Shown here: positions 16,449 through 25,140 of the stretch, one piece after another
Position numbering within the stretch: position 1 is the first letter of the stretch
Layout of the letters: the number at the start of each line of letters is the position of its first letter
Source: Oscillospiraceae bacterium
GTDB taxonomy: Bacteria > Bacillota > Clostridia > UBA1381 > UBA9506
Assembly (NCBI GenBank): GCA_015069045.1
Contig: SVJJ01000007.1
Coordinates: 24,760 to 88,759, forward strand
Length of the DNA: 64,000 bases
Direction of reading: 5' to 3'
The notes under the pieces: generated by a model
What the model was told of the DNA's origin: nothing
What the model saw: only the letters and a program-made list of their open reading frames with translations
Databases searched by the model: none
Position numbers and translations under genes: made by a program

Positions 16449-18233
16449 CTAAATTAAATCATCCAGTTTAAGGTGTAATTCCTTTAGCTGTTTAGGATCT
16501 ACATTTGTAGGAGCCTCCGTCATAAGCTCCGATGCATCTTTAACCTTTGGAAATGCAATAACATCACGAATAGAATCACGACCAGCCAGGAGCATAACCA
16601 ATCTGTCCAAACCATAGGCCATACCGCCATGAGGTGGTGTACCATAACGAAAAGCATTCATCAAATAGCCAAACTGTTCCCAAGCTTTTTCCTTGGTAAA
16701 GCCAAGAGCTTCAAACATCTTTTGTTGCAGCTCTGTATTAAAAATACGCAAGCTGCCGCCCCCTACCTCATTACCATTAAAAATCATATCATAGGCCTTG
16801 GCATGCACCTGCTCAGGATGCTCGGAAAGAAGGGGAATATCCTCCTCCACAGGCATGGTAAAGGGATGATGCTTGGCTACATACCGCTTATCTTCCTCGC
16901 TGTACTCAAACAGTGGGAAATCGGTTACCCACAAAAGGTCATACTCGTCTTTTTTCAGCAAATCAAAACGACGAGCAAGCTCTAACCGGAGTGCTCCTAA
17001 AGAATCATACACAATCTCGTTTCTATCGGCAACAAACATGATAATATCGCCAACTTCGGCACCCATCTTTTGCAAAATACCATCAATTTCCTCCTGAGAA
17101 AGGAACTTGGTGATAGGAGATTTCAGTTCGGTTTCCCCAACATTAATCCAGGCCATACCCTTGGCTTTATAAATTTTAACAAAATCTACCAATGCGTCTA
17201 AATCACGACGAGATAATTTTGCATCGCCACCCTTGCAGTTAATGGCACGAACACTTCCGCCCTTTGCTACAACATCGGCAAACACCTTAAAACCGCAATT
17301 GGCTACCACATCAGATAAATCAACCAGTTCTAAGCCAAAGCGAGTATCCGGTTTGTCAGAGCCAAAACGGTCCATAGCCTCTTGATAGGTCATACGACGG
17401 AAGGGGGTTTGAATATCAATTCCTAATATTTCCTTGAATATCTTTTTCATAAAGCCTTCATTAACTGATAAAACATCTTCAATATTAACAAAGGACATTT
17501 CAAGGTCTATTTGTGTAAACTCAGGCTGACGGTCGGCACGCAAATCCTCATCACGGAAACACTTAACAATTTGCATATAACGATCCATGCCGGATAACAT
17601 TAATAACTGCTTATAAAGCTGGGGTGACTGAGGCAGTGCATAGAAATGACCGGGATGTACACGACTAGGTACTAGATAATCACGAGCACCCTCAGGGGTG
17701 GATTTTGTGAGCATAGGGGTTTCAATTTCCAAAAAGCCTTCCCCGTCAAAATAGTCCCGCGCCAACTTACAGACCTTATGACGCAACTCCATTAAACGCT
17801 GCATATCAGGCCGACGCAAATCCAAATACCGATATTTTAATCGAACCTCTTCACGTACATTACTATTTTCTTCAATATAAATTGGTGGCGTTTCCGCCTT
17901 AGAAAGGATACGTAATTCCTTAGCACGAATTTCTATGGTACCGGTGGGCACTTTATCGTTAACAGTTTCGGGATCACGCATAACCACCTCACCCACAACA
18001 GCCAATACATATTCACTACGAATGGTATCAGCCTTCTCAAACATTTCCTTGTCCCTATCCACATTAAATACAACCTGCACAATACCGGAACGGTCTCTTA
18101 GGTCAACAAAGATAACGCCGCCTAAGTTACGATATACCTGGGTCCAACCCATAACCGTTACTTCACTGCCTACATGTTCCTCTCGTAGCGTTCCGCATTT
18201 GTGTGTTCTTTTCAGTCCTGTAATTGTTTCCAT
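16449..18233 (-). CDS. aspS: Aspartyl-tRNA synthetase
   Basis: This 594-residue bacterial-type class IIb synthetase has an N-terminal OB anticodon domain (about 1-105), a class II core with motif 2 around FRDEDLRADRQPEFTQ, an inserted GAD domain (about 285-420), and motif 3 GMAYGLDRLVMLL. It charges tRNA-Asp. Whether it also mischarges tRNA-Asn cannot be judged here. Its ATG directly follows the hisS stop (TAAATG), a common hisS-aspS arrangement in Firmicutes. Confidence 0.97.
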   Translation of the reverse strand: METITGLKRTHKCGTLREEHVGSEVTVMGWTQVYRNLGGVIFVDLRDRSGIVQVVFNVDRDKEMFEKADTIRSEYVLAVVGEVVMRDPETVNDKVPTGTIEIRAKELRILSKAETPPIYIEENSNVREEVRLKYRYLDLRRPDMQRLMELRHKVCKLARDYFDGEGFLEIETPMLTKSTPEGARDYLVPSRVHPGHFYALPQSPQLYKQLLMLSGMDRYMQIVKCFRDEDLRADRQPEFTQIDLEMSFVNIEDVLSVNEGFMKKIFKEILGIDIQTPFRRMTYQEAMDRFGSDKPDTRFGLELVDLSDVVANCGFKVFADVVAKGGSVRAINCKGGDAKLSRRDLDALVDFVKIYKAKGMAWINVGETELKSPITKFLSQEEIDGILQKMGAEVGDIIMFVADRNEIVYDSLGALRLELARRFDLLKKDEYDLLWVTDFPLFEYSEEDKRYVAKHHPFTMPVEEDIPLLSEHPEQVHAKAYDMIFNGNEVGGGSLRIFNTELQQKMFEALGFTKEKAWEQFGYLMNAFRYGTPPHGGMAYGLDRLVMLLAGRDSIRDVIAFPKVKDASELMTEAPTNVDPKQLKELHLKLDDLI

Positions 18234-19502
18234 TTACTCCAATCCTCCAAGCCGCTTAAAAAATTTTCCCAGAGCGCTAAAGCTCACTTCCTCTACTTCG
18301 CCGGTGGTCATATTTTTCACCTTGGCTTTGCTGTCAGCAATCTCTGTATCGCCCAGTACCATCGTATACTTAGCACCAATTTTATCTGCATATTTCATTT
18401 GTGCTTTAACGCTGCGATTCATATAATCCCGTTCAACAGAAACACCCTCACGGCGCAACTCATAAGCCAGGTTTTGCACAAACAAATTAGCCTCATCACC
18501 AATGTGGCCAATGTATAAATCCACAGTTTTCTGGCCGCCTAAATCAATCGCTAGATTGTCCAGCATCAGCAAAAGACGTTCCAATCCTAAACCAAATCCA
18601 ACTGCCGGCAACGGGGGACCGCCCAACTCTGATACAAGACCATTGTATCGTCCGCCGCCACAAACTGTGCCTTGGGCGCCGATATTTTTTGAAACAATCT
18701 CAAACACCGTTCTGGTGTAATAATCCAAACCGCGTACAATGGTTCCATCCACCAAATAAGGAATGTGCATAGCATCCAGGCAACGACGCAATTCATCAAA
18801 GTGGTTCCCGCACTCCGGACAAATATTATCCAACAAAATGGGTGCTTCATTATAAATTTCCTTGCAACTTTTTTCCTTGCAATCTAATATGCGCAAGGGG
18901 TTTTTTTCATACCGTTGCCGGCAGGTGGCGCATAATTTATCCAAATGAGGTTTGAAAAACTCCCGCAATTTTTGATTGTATACCTTACGGCAGGTAGGAC
19001 ACCCAATACTGTTAATTCTTAACTCTACGCCGCCCACGCGAAGCCGACGAAACAGCTCTAAGGCTAAGGAAATAACCTCTGCATCTAAAGCTGCACTTTC
19101 TGCACCAAAAACCTCAACTCCAAACTGATGAAAAGCCCGTAAGCGACCCGCCTGAGGCTTTTCATACCGAAAACAAGGTGTAACATAGTATAATTTTGCG
19201 GGCAAAGCTTGGGCATATAAGGAATGTTCTACCAAGCTGCGGACAACAGAGGCTGTACCCTCCGGCCGCAGGGTAATGCTTCGGTCACCCTTGTCTAAAA
19301 ATGTGTACATCTCTTTTTGTACCACATCCGTTGTTTCTCCTACACCACGCTCAAAAAGCTCGGTATGTTCAAAAATAGGGGTTCTGATTTCCCGATAACC
19401 ATAGTCTCGACATAAATCGGCCACGGTGTTTTCCACAACATGCCATTTATATGACTCGTGAGGTAATACGTCATGCGTACCCCTTGGTGCCTTAATTTCC
19501 AT
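18234..19502 (-). CDS. hisS: Histidyl-tRNA synthetase
   Basis: The 422-residue class II synthetase has N-terminal KAPRGTHDVLP, motif RAFHQFGVE, the histidine motif GLDYYTRTVFE, and a C-terminal anticodon domain. The middle holds CPTC, CATC and CPEC pairs, suggesting a zinc-ribbon insertion. The start is ATG 19502; the track start at 19532 lies across the promoter -10. No T-box leader is visible. It is first in a two-gene operon with aspS. Confidence 0.96.
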   Translation of the reverse strand: MEIKAPRGTHDVLPHESYKWHVVENTVADLCRDYGYREIRTPIFEHTELFERGVGETTDVVQKEMYTFLDKGDRSITLRPEGTASVVRSLVEHSLYAQALPAKLYYVTPCFRYEKPQAGRLRAFHQFGVEVFGAESAALDAEVISLALELFRRLRVGGVELRINSIGCPTCRKVYNQKLREFFKPHLDKLCATCRQRYEKNPLRILDCKEKSCKEIYNEAPILLDNICPECGNHFDELRRCLDAMHIPYLVDGTIVRGLDYYTRTVFEIVSKNIGAQGTVCGGGRYNGLVSELGGPPLPAVGFGLGLERLLLMLDNLAIDLGGQKTVDLYIGHIGDEANLFVQNLAYELRREGVSVERDYMNRSVKAQMKYADKIGAKYTMVLGDTEIADSKAKVKNMTTGEVEEVSFSALGKFFKRLGGLE

Positions 19503-19520
19503 TGATAAAGACTCCGTTCC

Positions 19521-19549
19521 ATTATACCACATCGCAAATTATTTTGTTG
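19521..19549 (-). promoter_or_regulatory. Extended -10 promoter of hisS-aspS
   Basis: Minus-strand TGgTATAAT (-10 at 19521-19526) is strong; a weak -35 CAACAA lies 17 bp upstream (19544-19549). Confidence 0.6.
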
Positions 19550-19631
19550 GGTATAATCTTTATAGTAATAGATAATTTTTACAATTAGTATTAGTATATC
19601 ACAGTTTTTTTTAAATTGCAAACCTTTCATG

Positions 19632-19665
19632 CAAAAAAATATGGAGGTTTTACAGGATACCTCCA
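19632..19665 (-). terminator. Terminator of the dnaA-remB operon, overlapping the remB end
   Basis: Minus-strand TGGAGGT/ACCTCCA stem followed by TATTTTTTT. The left arm encodes the last Gly-Gly of RemB, so the stop codon lies inside the hairpin loop. Confidence 0.8.
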
Positions 19666-19913
19666 TTGTTTTTAGCTCGTTTCAATAGCGTAGCGGTGGA
19701 AATAGGGGATACGAAAACCCTACTCTTTTTGTCAATTTCCGTAATGATAAAGGATTTGGGTAAATCCTCTGACACATTGACCACAAAACCCTCATCTTCA
19801 GCCACAGCTAAAAATTCTCTGGTAATGCCGGAGGTACTGGTCACATCCAAATCCAAAATAGCAATCACATCCGCCATATTAACAACTACGTCAGAACCTA
19901 AATGCAAAAACAT
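19650..19913 (-). CDS. remB: RemB/YaaB family protein (DUF370)
   Basis: This 87-residue protein begins MFLHLGSDVVV and contains the IAILDLD block typical of YaaB/RemB, a small regulator linked to extracellular matrix genes in Bacillus subtilis. It sits right after recF, as yaaB does in B. subtilis, where gyrB follows; here gyrB is absent and a terminator plus hisS follow. A function beyond the family assignment is not visible. Confidence 0.88.
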   Translation of the reverse strand: MFLHLGSDVVVNMADVIAILDLDVTSTSGITREFLAVAEDEGFVVNVSEDLPKSFIITEIDKKSRVFVSPISTATLLKRAKNNGGIL

Positions 19914-19934
19914 ATATAACCCTCTTTTTAAAAA

Positions 19935-21002
19935 TTACATCGCTTGGCCATTGGTAATCGAAAACACACGGCCACGACTCGTCAGTGTATCAATATCCGT
20001 ACAGGTAATAAACACCTGCTTATCCGGGATTTTTCCTGCCAAATAGGCACGCCTTGTCTGGTCCAACTCACTCATAATATCATCCAAAAGCAATACCGGA
20101 TATTCGCCGTATTCTTCAAACAAAAGGTCAGCCTGAGCCAGTTTTAATGAAAGAACAGCGCTCCGTTGTTGTCCCTGGGAACCAAAGGTTTTGGCCTCTT
20201 TATCGTTGATAAAAATTTCAAAGTCTTCACGATGAGGACCATATAGGGTATAACCTTGTTCCAGTTCCCGTTCAAAATTTTCCTCTAATTTACGCAGAAA
20301 AGCTGATTTCTCTGAAAATCGGGGATGATACACAATTTGTAGTTTTTCACCTGATGCTTCAAAATGTGTCTTTTGTGCTAAATTCCCTAATCGCTCCATA
20401 AATTCTTTTCTATATTCCATAAGCAATGTGCCATAACCTACCAGCTTTTCGTTCCATGCAAATACAGTGTCCCTAAGGGTGCTGTCGCCACACATTCGAA
20501 TCCGTTTAATCAGTTTATTACGTTGTTCTAAAACACGATGATACCGTCCCAACGCATGATAATAAGCCGGACGCAGTTGAGATAACGCCACATCCATAAA
20601 GCGACGACGAATGTAGGGGCCCTCTTTGACCAAACCTAATTCTTCCGGGTAAAACAACACCACATTCAGTTTTCCCACTAATTCACTTAAACGGCTAATG
20701 GTAACGCCATTAATTTTAATTTGCTTTTTCTTGTTTCGTAAAATAATAATTTCTAAAGTGTGTTCCCGGTGCCGGTCGCAGTAGGAAAGACTTGCCTTGG
20801 TATATTCTGCCCCAAATTGAATTAAGTCCGCATCCTGAGCGGTGCGAAAGGATTTTCCCATGCTAAAAAGATACAACGCCTCTAATAAGTTGGTTTTGCC
20901 CTGAGCATTATCGCCACAAAACACATTGGTTGTTTCATCAAACACCAACTGCTGTGACTCATAATTACGAAATTTTTGCAGACTCAAACTTTTGATGTAC
21001 AT
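19935..21002 (-). CDS. recF: DNA replication and repair protein RecF
   Basis: This 355-residue SMC-like ATPase loads RecA at gaps with RecO and RecR. Walker A is GDNAQGKTNLLEALY (about residue 30), the signature region FGSQGQQRSAVLSLKLAQ is near 290, and Walker B VLLLDDIMSELD follows. Length matches the family. It starts 3 bp after yaaA and is part of dnaA-yaaA-recF-remB. Confidence 0.96.
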   Translation of the reverse strand: MYIKSLSLQKFRNYESQQLVFDETTNVFCGDNAQGKTNLLEALYLFSMGKSFRTAQDADLIQFGAEYTKASLSYCDRHREHTLEIIILRNKKKQIKINGVTISRLSELVGKLNVVLFYPEELGLVKEGPYIRRRFMDVALSQLRPAYYHALGRYHRVLEQRNKLIKRIRMCGDSTLRDTVFAWNEKLVGYGTLLMEYRKEFMERLGNLAQKTHFEASGEKLQIVYHPRFSEKSAFLRKLEENFERELEQGYTLYGPHREDFEIFINDKEAKTFGSQGQQRSAVLSLKLAQADLLFEEYGEYPVLLLDDIMSELDQTRRAYLAGKIPDKQVFITCTDIDTLTSRGRVFSITNGQAM

Positions 21003-21005
21003 AAA

Positions 21006-21221
21006 CTATTCCACCACTAATTCCAAATATTCATCATCCAAAGCCAGCAACACCCGGTCACCAGGGTAAATCTTTTTGCCCCGCATGGTGCAGGGAGCCT
21101 CATTTACGCTGACTACACCACATTGAATTAACTCCTTGGCATCACTACCGGAACCACAAATACCAGAAAATTTTAACAGTTGATCTAATTTAATAAATTC
21201 AGTTTCAATTTGTATCTGCAT
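21006..21221 (-). CDS. yaaA: YaaA S4-domain protein
   Basis: This 71-residue protein has a single S4 RNA-binding domain (FIKLDQLLKFSGICGSGSDAKE). In B. subtilis yaaA lies between dnaN and recF. Here it is 17 bp after dnaA and 3 bp before recF. Related proteins are linked to ribosome assembly; the function here is inferred from family only. Confidence 0.9.
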   Translation of the reverse strand: MQIQIETEFIKLDQLLKFSGICGSGSDAKELIQCGVVSVNEAPCTMRGKKIYPGDRVLLALDDEYLELVVE

Positions 21222-21238
21222 GACACGCCTTGGCTTGC

Positions 21239-22579
21239 TTATTGCCTGTTTTCCAGGTTTGTTACAAGCTCCTCCACAATTTTTTTTGTATCTTCATTAT
21301 TTTCCATGCTATGCTTAATATTATTAATACCGTTGAGTACCGTCGCATGGTTTCGGCCGCCTAACTCCTGTCCGATTTTCGGCAAAGATTTACCCATAAA
21401 CTCACGCATGAGATACATGGCAATATGGCGTGCATAGGAGATTTCCTGTGTACGCTTGGAAGACAAAATTTCATCAGAGGTTACACCAAAATAATTGGAA
21501 ACCATGGATAAAATGTACTCTGTGTTAATATGAGGGTCATCCGATTTATTCAAGAATTCCTTAATGGCTTCATCTGCCAACTGCATGGTGATAGGCCGTC
21601 CCATAAGCACATTATAAGCGGTTAAACGCTTCAAAACGCCCTCTAAATTTCGAATGTTAGACTTTAAATTTTCCGCTATGTAAAATAAAATATCGTCAGG
21701 CACCTCAAAATTTTCTTCGCTGGCCTTCTTTTTTAAAATAGCCACACGGGTTTCTAAATCCGGCGGTTTAATATCTACAATCAAGCCCCATTCAAAACGG
21801 GTACGCATCCGCTCTTCCAGCTCTTTAATTTCCCTAGGCGGGCGATCAGAGGTGATAATAATCTGTTTGTTACCCTCATGCAAAGTGTTAAAGGTATGAA
21901 AAAACTCTACCTGTGTTTGGTCCTTATTAGAAATAAATTGAATATCATCAATAATCAGAACATCGCATGTCCTGTATTTGTTACGAAAATCCACTGTTTT
22001 TTTATCCAGCAAAGTGTTAATAAAATCATTGGTAAACTTTTCGCTGGTAACATATAAAATATTGGCTGCAGGGTTGTTTTCTTTAATGCGGTTACCAATT
22101 GCCTGAACCAGATGAGTTTTACCTAATCCGGGTCCTCCGTAAATGAATAAGGGATTAAATGCATCTGCTGGCCGTTCGGAAACTGCCTGAGAAGCAGCAC
22201 TGGCCAAACGATTGGAGTCACCCACTACAAAGGAAGAAAAGGTATATTTAGGATTTAATGTGGTGGCATCATCCCCACGACCTGTGTAGGTCACTGTATG
22301 TTCAAGTTCTGCCGGCAAAGGCTGATTATAATCTAAAAGCTCTACTGCATACACACGATCGGCCACCGCATTAATCGCATCACGAATTGCATCTAAATGC
22401 ATAGATTTTACAATTTCAAAATGAAGCTCTGTCGGCACTTTCAGATAAATAGCCTCTTCTGTTATGCCAACAGGCAAAAGTGGCTCAATCCAATGGTCAT
22501 AGGCCGATTGGCTAACCTCCGATTTATCTTTTAAAAGCTTTAGTGCCTGATACCAAATTGCTGATAACTGTGCCTTCAT
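21239..22579 (-). CDS. dnaA: Chromosomal replication initiator protein DnaA
   Basis: The 446-residue AAA+ initiator has an N-terminal domain I, Walker A GGPGLGKTHLVQ, Walker B IIDDIQFISNK, and C-terminal domain IV. I set the start at ATG 22579 (MKAQLS), 9 nt after GGGGGA, which gives the usual length. Domain IV reads GGRNHATVLNG where nearly all DnaA proteins have GGRDHTTV: Asn410 and Ala412 replace the base-contacting Asp and Thr. Unusually the next gene is yaaA; dnaN is missing from its normal place. It is first in the operon with its own promoter. Confidence 0.96.
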   Translation of the reverse strand: MKAQLSAIWYQALKLLKDKSEVSQSAYDHWIEPLLPVGITEEAIYLKVPTELHFEIVKSMHLDAIRDAINAVADRVYAVELLDYNQPLPAELEHTVTYTGRGDDATTLNPKYTFSSFVVGDSNRLASAASQAVSERPADAFNPLFIYGGPGLGKTHLVQAIGNRIKENNPAANILYVTSEKFTNDFINTLLDKKTVDFRNKYRTCDVLIIDDIQFISNKDQTQVEFFHTFNTLHEGNKQIIITSDRPPREIKELEERMRTRFEWGLIVDIKPPDLETRVAILKKKASEENFEVPDDILFYIAENLKSNIRNLEGVLKRLTAYNVLMGRPITMQLADEAIKEFLNKSDDPHINTEYILSMVSNYFGVTSDEILSSKRTQEISYARHIAMYLMREFMGKSLPKIGQELGGRNHATVLNGINNIKHSMENNEDTKKIVEELVTNLENRQ

Positions 22580-22623
22580 ACCGTTTTGTCCCCCAACCGT
22601 TAAAAATACTAACATGTTTTTTT

Positions 22624-22652
22624 ATTATATCATACGAAATTTAAAGAATCAA
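22624..22652 (-). promoter_or_regulatory. Sigma-A promoter of dnaA
   Basis: Minus-strand TTGATT (22647-22652) and TATAAT (22624-22629), spacer 17 bp, extended TGa. No DnaA box (TTATCCACA-like) is visible between this promoter and the upstream gene. Confidence 0.8.
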
Positions 22653-22667
22653 GGAGTTTTATTTTTA

Positions 22668-22714
22668 TTTTACATAAAAATAAGGACACCAACTCTATAA
22701 ATGAGATTGGTGTC
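22668..22714 (-). terminator. Terminator of the 22722-23156 gene
   Basis: Minus-strand GACACCAA...TTGGTGTC stem (22685-22714) followed by a CTTATTTTTA tract. Confidence 0.8.
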
Positions 22715-22721
22715 GCCTATC

Positions 22722-23156
22722 TTATAAATATTGTCTTAAGTCAATGGCCAGCTGTTCCTCAAGTCCAATTAATTCTTTGGTAATGTTTTTAGACTTTTCA
22801 TCAGCCGCCTTGTATTGATTTAAATAGCGGCTCAGGGATTTGACCCCCATATTACAACCATCTGTCATCAAATCAGCAACTGTGGCGTCCGAATCCTCCA
22901 GCATGAGCTTGGTGGTTGTTTTCACCCAAGACATACTTTTTGCCATGGGATTTGGATTTTTCCCTGCATCATGATATGCATCTAACAGGGTGCACAATTT
23001 ATTTTTTAATTCCTCATGGTCATCCTGACAATTTTTTAGCCTTTTTTTTAATTCTGCGTCCTGTACATGGGGGAGCACATCCTCAATAGACGAAACGCCC
23101 ATGGCCACACCGGCATCACACTCGCGCAACAATCTTACAGTATCCTGTTCTACCAT
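22722..23156 (-). CDS. Small all-helical protein, ferritin-like/DUF2383-like bundle
   Basis: I do not recognise this gene confidently. It encodes 144 residues predicted to form a four-helix bundle: helices appear near 1-12, 23-56 (ELKKRLKNCQDDHEELKNKL), 68-100 and 105-144. There is no signal peptide or membrane segment. The pattern resembles ferritin-like DUF2383-type proteins but lacks an obvious di-iron EXXH pair. The start is ATG 23156, 7 nt after TTGGAGGG; the track start at 23198 lacks a ribosome site. It is followed by its own terminator and preceded on the same strand by a secreted-type protein. Confidence 0.6.
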   Translation of the reverse strand: MVEQDTVRLLRECDAGVAMGVSSIEDVLPHVQDAELKKRLKNCQDDHEELKNKLCTLLDAYHDAGKNPNPMAKSMSWVKTTTKLMLEDSDATVADLMTDGCNMGVKSLSRYLNQYKAADEKSKNITKELIGLEEQLAIDLRQYL

Positions 23157-23237
23157 TTGAAGTCCCTCCAATTGATATAGTACTATCAGTATTGCCATAA
23201 CACCCCATATCTATGCAAATAAAACAAAAATCCCCTG

Positions 23238-24833
23238 CTAACCAATCATGCCAACCAGAGCATCAAATTCTGACCGAGAGCTAATAGGATAGGTACCTAT
23301 CGTTGCTCCATTACAGGTGGCAGATGCCCACATAATGGTTTTGCCTTCCTCCACTTTTTCATAAAGAGATATGGTAATTGGCTTATCAAAATACTGTGTA
23401 ACGCCATATCGTTTTGCATAAGGCTCCACCGATACCAATTGACCTGTTTCAGGATGCCTTATCTTCATGTCCCGGGTTACAGTAACAGTGGTAGAGCATA
23501 TAAGTCGCGTACCTTCTGTTTTGTTTCCGGAGCCGGTTTCGTCCGGGGGAGAAAATTTAGGGATATCCTCGGTAAATTGACTAAAAGTTTCTTCATTTTC
23601 TGCAAAATCCCTCAAGTCCTGATTCTCCATTTGCTCTTCAGCCTTTTGGCGCTGATAATGCAATTGTTTAGTACTGTCACCCACCTGCACATGAATGGTA
23701 ATCCAGTCCACATTGTCAACAAGAGCAAACAACACAAGAGCATTTTGATAAAAAACAGTTTCATCTAAATGACCATCTTTTAAATATTGATCTGCCTTAG
23801 TAGTCACATAGTTCAAATGCAGGCCGTAGGGTTGTGTCTGTGTTTCCAAAGAAAGCCCTTCTAAGACTATACCGGCGGGCAGTGCTTCCATCACAAGCTG
23901 ATGAACATGAGTATTATCACCTATCGTTGTACCTTTATATTGCAACAAGCTATCCTTATGCTCGGCATAATGGTTATAGGGCGTTTCTAAAAGTAATACT
24001 TCATCTGCTAAATAGCGCGTATAATCATCCTCAACTGAGCTTTCCTTTGTAATTTGCTTAATCACTGACGGATTATTGTCATAAATGTATTGCCCATTTT
24101 CCAGCTGATAATAAGTAAAAAGGTATATATTATCCCGGCTTGTTGTCAGGTGATACCATGTTTTAATTTGCCTGTCTCCGTCTCTTGCTTCAATAGAAAG
24201 AACCGAGAAACCGGTTTCCCCTTCTGCCCTGCCTTTTGGCGTCGCCATAGCATCTAATTGTGCCAAATTATAGGCAAAAAAACCATACTCGTTTAAAATG
24301 GTATAGGTGGCCTTCTCTAATACCTCTCCTGTCGGCATAGACGCAGGTTTTTGAGGCAAAACATCCCCCATATCCGGTAGCATAACATCTGCCAAAATGC
24401 GACGGACCGTTCTTGTACGACCAGCAGGTACCGTTAATACCAACTTATAAGGTGGTGCTGCCGGAATAGCATCAAAAACATACTGAAGTATGTCCTGTCC
24501 TTCGTGGTTAAAAGCAAGTTCATAGACCTTACTGACATATTGGTCTGATTCACGAATAACAGGCGTTGCCCCTTCATAACCAAATAAAGTAGGAATATCG
24601 TTCAGTTCGCAATCCTCATATAACAGAGAAAAACGGCCCACTTCTTTTCCTTTTTGATTAAAAATTAAAGTATTGTCTCCTTCTGTCGTTTCCCACGTTG
24701 CCGGAACAGTAAGTCCATAGCCTTTAATGGATACGTATTGCGTTCCACCACCCCATAAGAAGGCACTAACCGCTACTGCAGCTCCAATACATAAAACAGC
24801 TGCAATAACCAAAACAACTACTTTCTTTTTCAT
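23238..24833 (-). CDS. Membrane-anchored extracytoplasmic protein with DUF4825-like region
   Basis: This 531-residue protein begins with MKKKVVVLVIAAVLCIGAAVAV, an uncleaved signal anchor or signal peptide. The rest is hydrophilic and probably outside the cell. Residues about 275-370 (YKGTTIGDNTHVHQLVMEAL) resemble a DUF4825 domain found in Firmicutes surface proteins and anti-sigma-like proteins. The N-terminal part (about 35-165) looks like a beta-rich domain with a WETTEGDNT segment. No catalytic motif is seen. The start at ATG 24833 follows GGAGG. It is a single gene with its own promoter; function unknown. Confidence 0.65.
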   Translation of the reverse strand: MKKKVVVLVIAAVLCIGAAVAVSAFLWGGGTQYVSIKGYGLTVPATWETTEGDNTLIFNQKGKEVGRFSLLYEDCELNDIPTLFGYEGATPVIRESDQYVSKVYELAFNHEGQDILQYVFDAIPAAPPYKLVLTVPAGRTRTVRRILADVMLPDMGDVLPQKPASMPTGEVLEKATYTILNEYGFFAYNLAQLDAMATPKGRAEGETGFSVLSIEARDGDRQIKTWYHLTTSRDNIYLFTYYQLENGQYIYDNNPSVIKQITKESSVEDDYTRYLADEVLLLETPYNHYAEHKDSLLQYKGTTIGDNTHVHQLVMEALPAGIVLEGLSLETQTQPYGLHLNYVTTKADQYLKDGHLDETVFYQNALVLFALVDNVDWITIHVQVGDSTKQLHYQRQKAEEQMENQDLRDFAENEETFSQFTEDIPKFSPPDETGSGNKTEGTRLICSTTVTVTRDMKIRHPETGQLVSVEPYAKRYGVTQYFDKPITISLYEKVEEGKTIMWASATCNGATIGTYPISSRSEFDALVGMIG

Positions 24834-24868
24834 AAATACCTCCGTATACAAATAATCCCCATAGCTAT

Positions 24869-24897
24869 ATCATACCATATTATCGCCCGAGATACAA
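24869..24897 (-). promoter_or_regulatory. Sigma-A promoter of the DUF4825-like gene
   Basis: Minus-strand TTGTAT (24892-24897) and TATGAT (24869-24874), 17 bp apart, extended TGg. Confidence 0.65.
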
Positions 24898-25014
24898 TAC
24901 GTTTTTCTTCCATATACAAGCTCTTTTGCTATTGCACCCCTCCGCAGCATTTCATATTTGTATATAAAATATGTACCACCACGCCTAATATTAACAATAA
25001 TGGATAGAATACAT

Positions 25015-25047
25015 AATGCCGGCGTTTAAATGCCGGCGTTTATTTTT
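25015..25047 (+). terminator. Orphan plus-strand terminator upstream of uvrA
   Basis: AATGCCGGC/GCCGGCGTT stem with loop GTTTAAAT and a TATTTTT tail. It also reads as two direct copies of GCCGGCGTTTA. No plus-strand gene precedes it; the preceding gene is on the minus strand. Confidence 0.65.
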
Positions 25048-25081
25048 AGAATCAATTCGAAAATTTTTATTGATAAAAACT

Positions 25082-25110
25082 TTGACATTCTATATCAAAA
25101 ATAGTATAAT
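25082..25110 (+). promoter_or_regulatory. Consensus sigma-A promoter of uvrA
   Basis: TTGACA (25082-25087) and TATAAT (25105-25110), spacer 17 bp. No LexA/SOS operator is seen around it. Confidence 0.9.
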
Positions 25111-25140
25111 AAACGCGAAATGATATAAAGGAGCATACAC

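Noticed and set aside
19503-19649. T-box leader for hisS-aspS
   Set aside because: The transcript start is within about 20 nt of the hisS start, leaving no leader; no T-box sequence found. The same applies to cysE-cysS.
22580-22721. Replication origin upstream of dnaA
   Set aside because: No DnaA boxes or unwinding region beyond ordinary A+T richness in the short gap.
24852-25140. LexA/SOS operator before uvrA
   Set aside because: No CGAAC-N4-GTTCG-like palindrome is present. A weak CATATTT/AAATATG repeat at 24953-24973 is too far from the promoter and is A+T noise.
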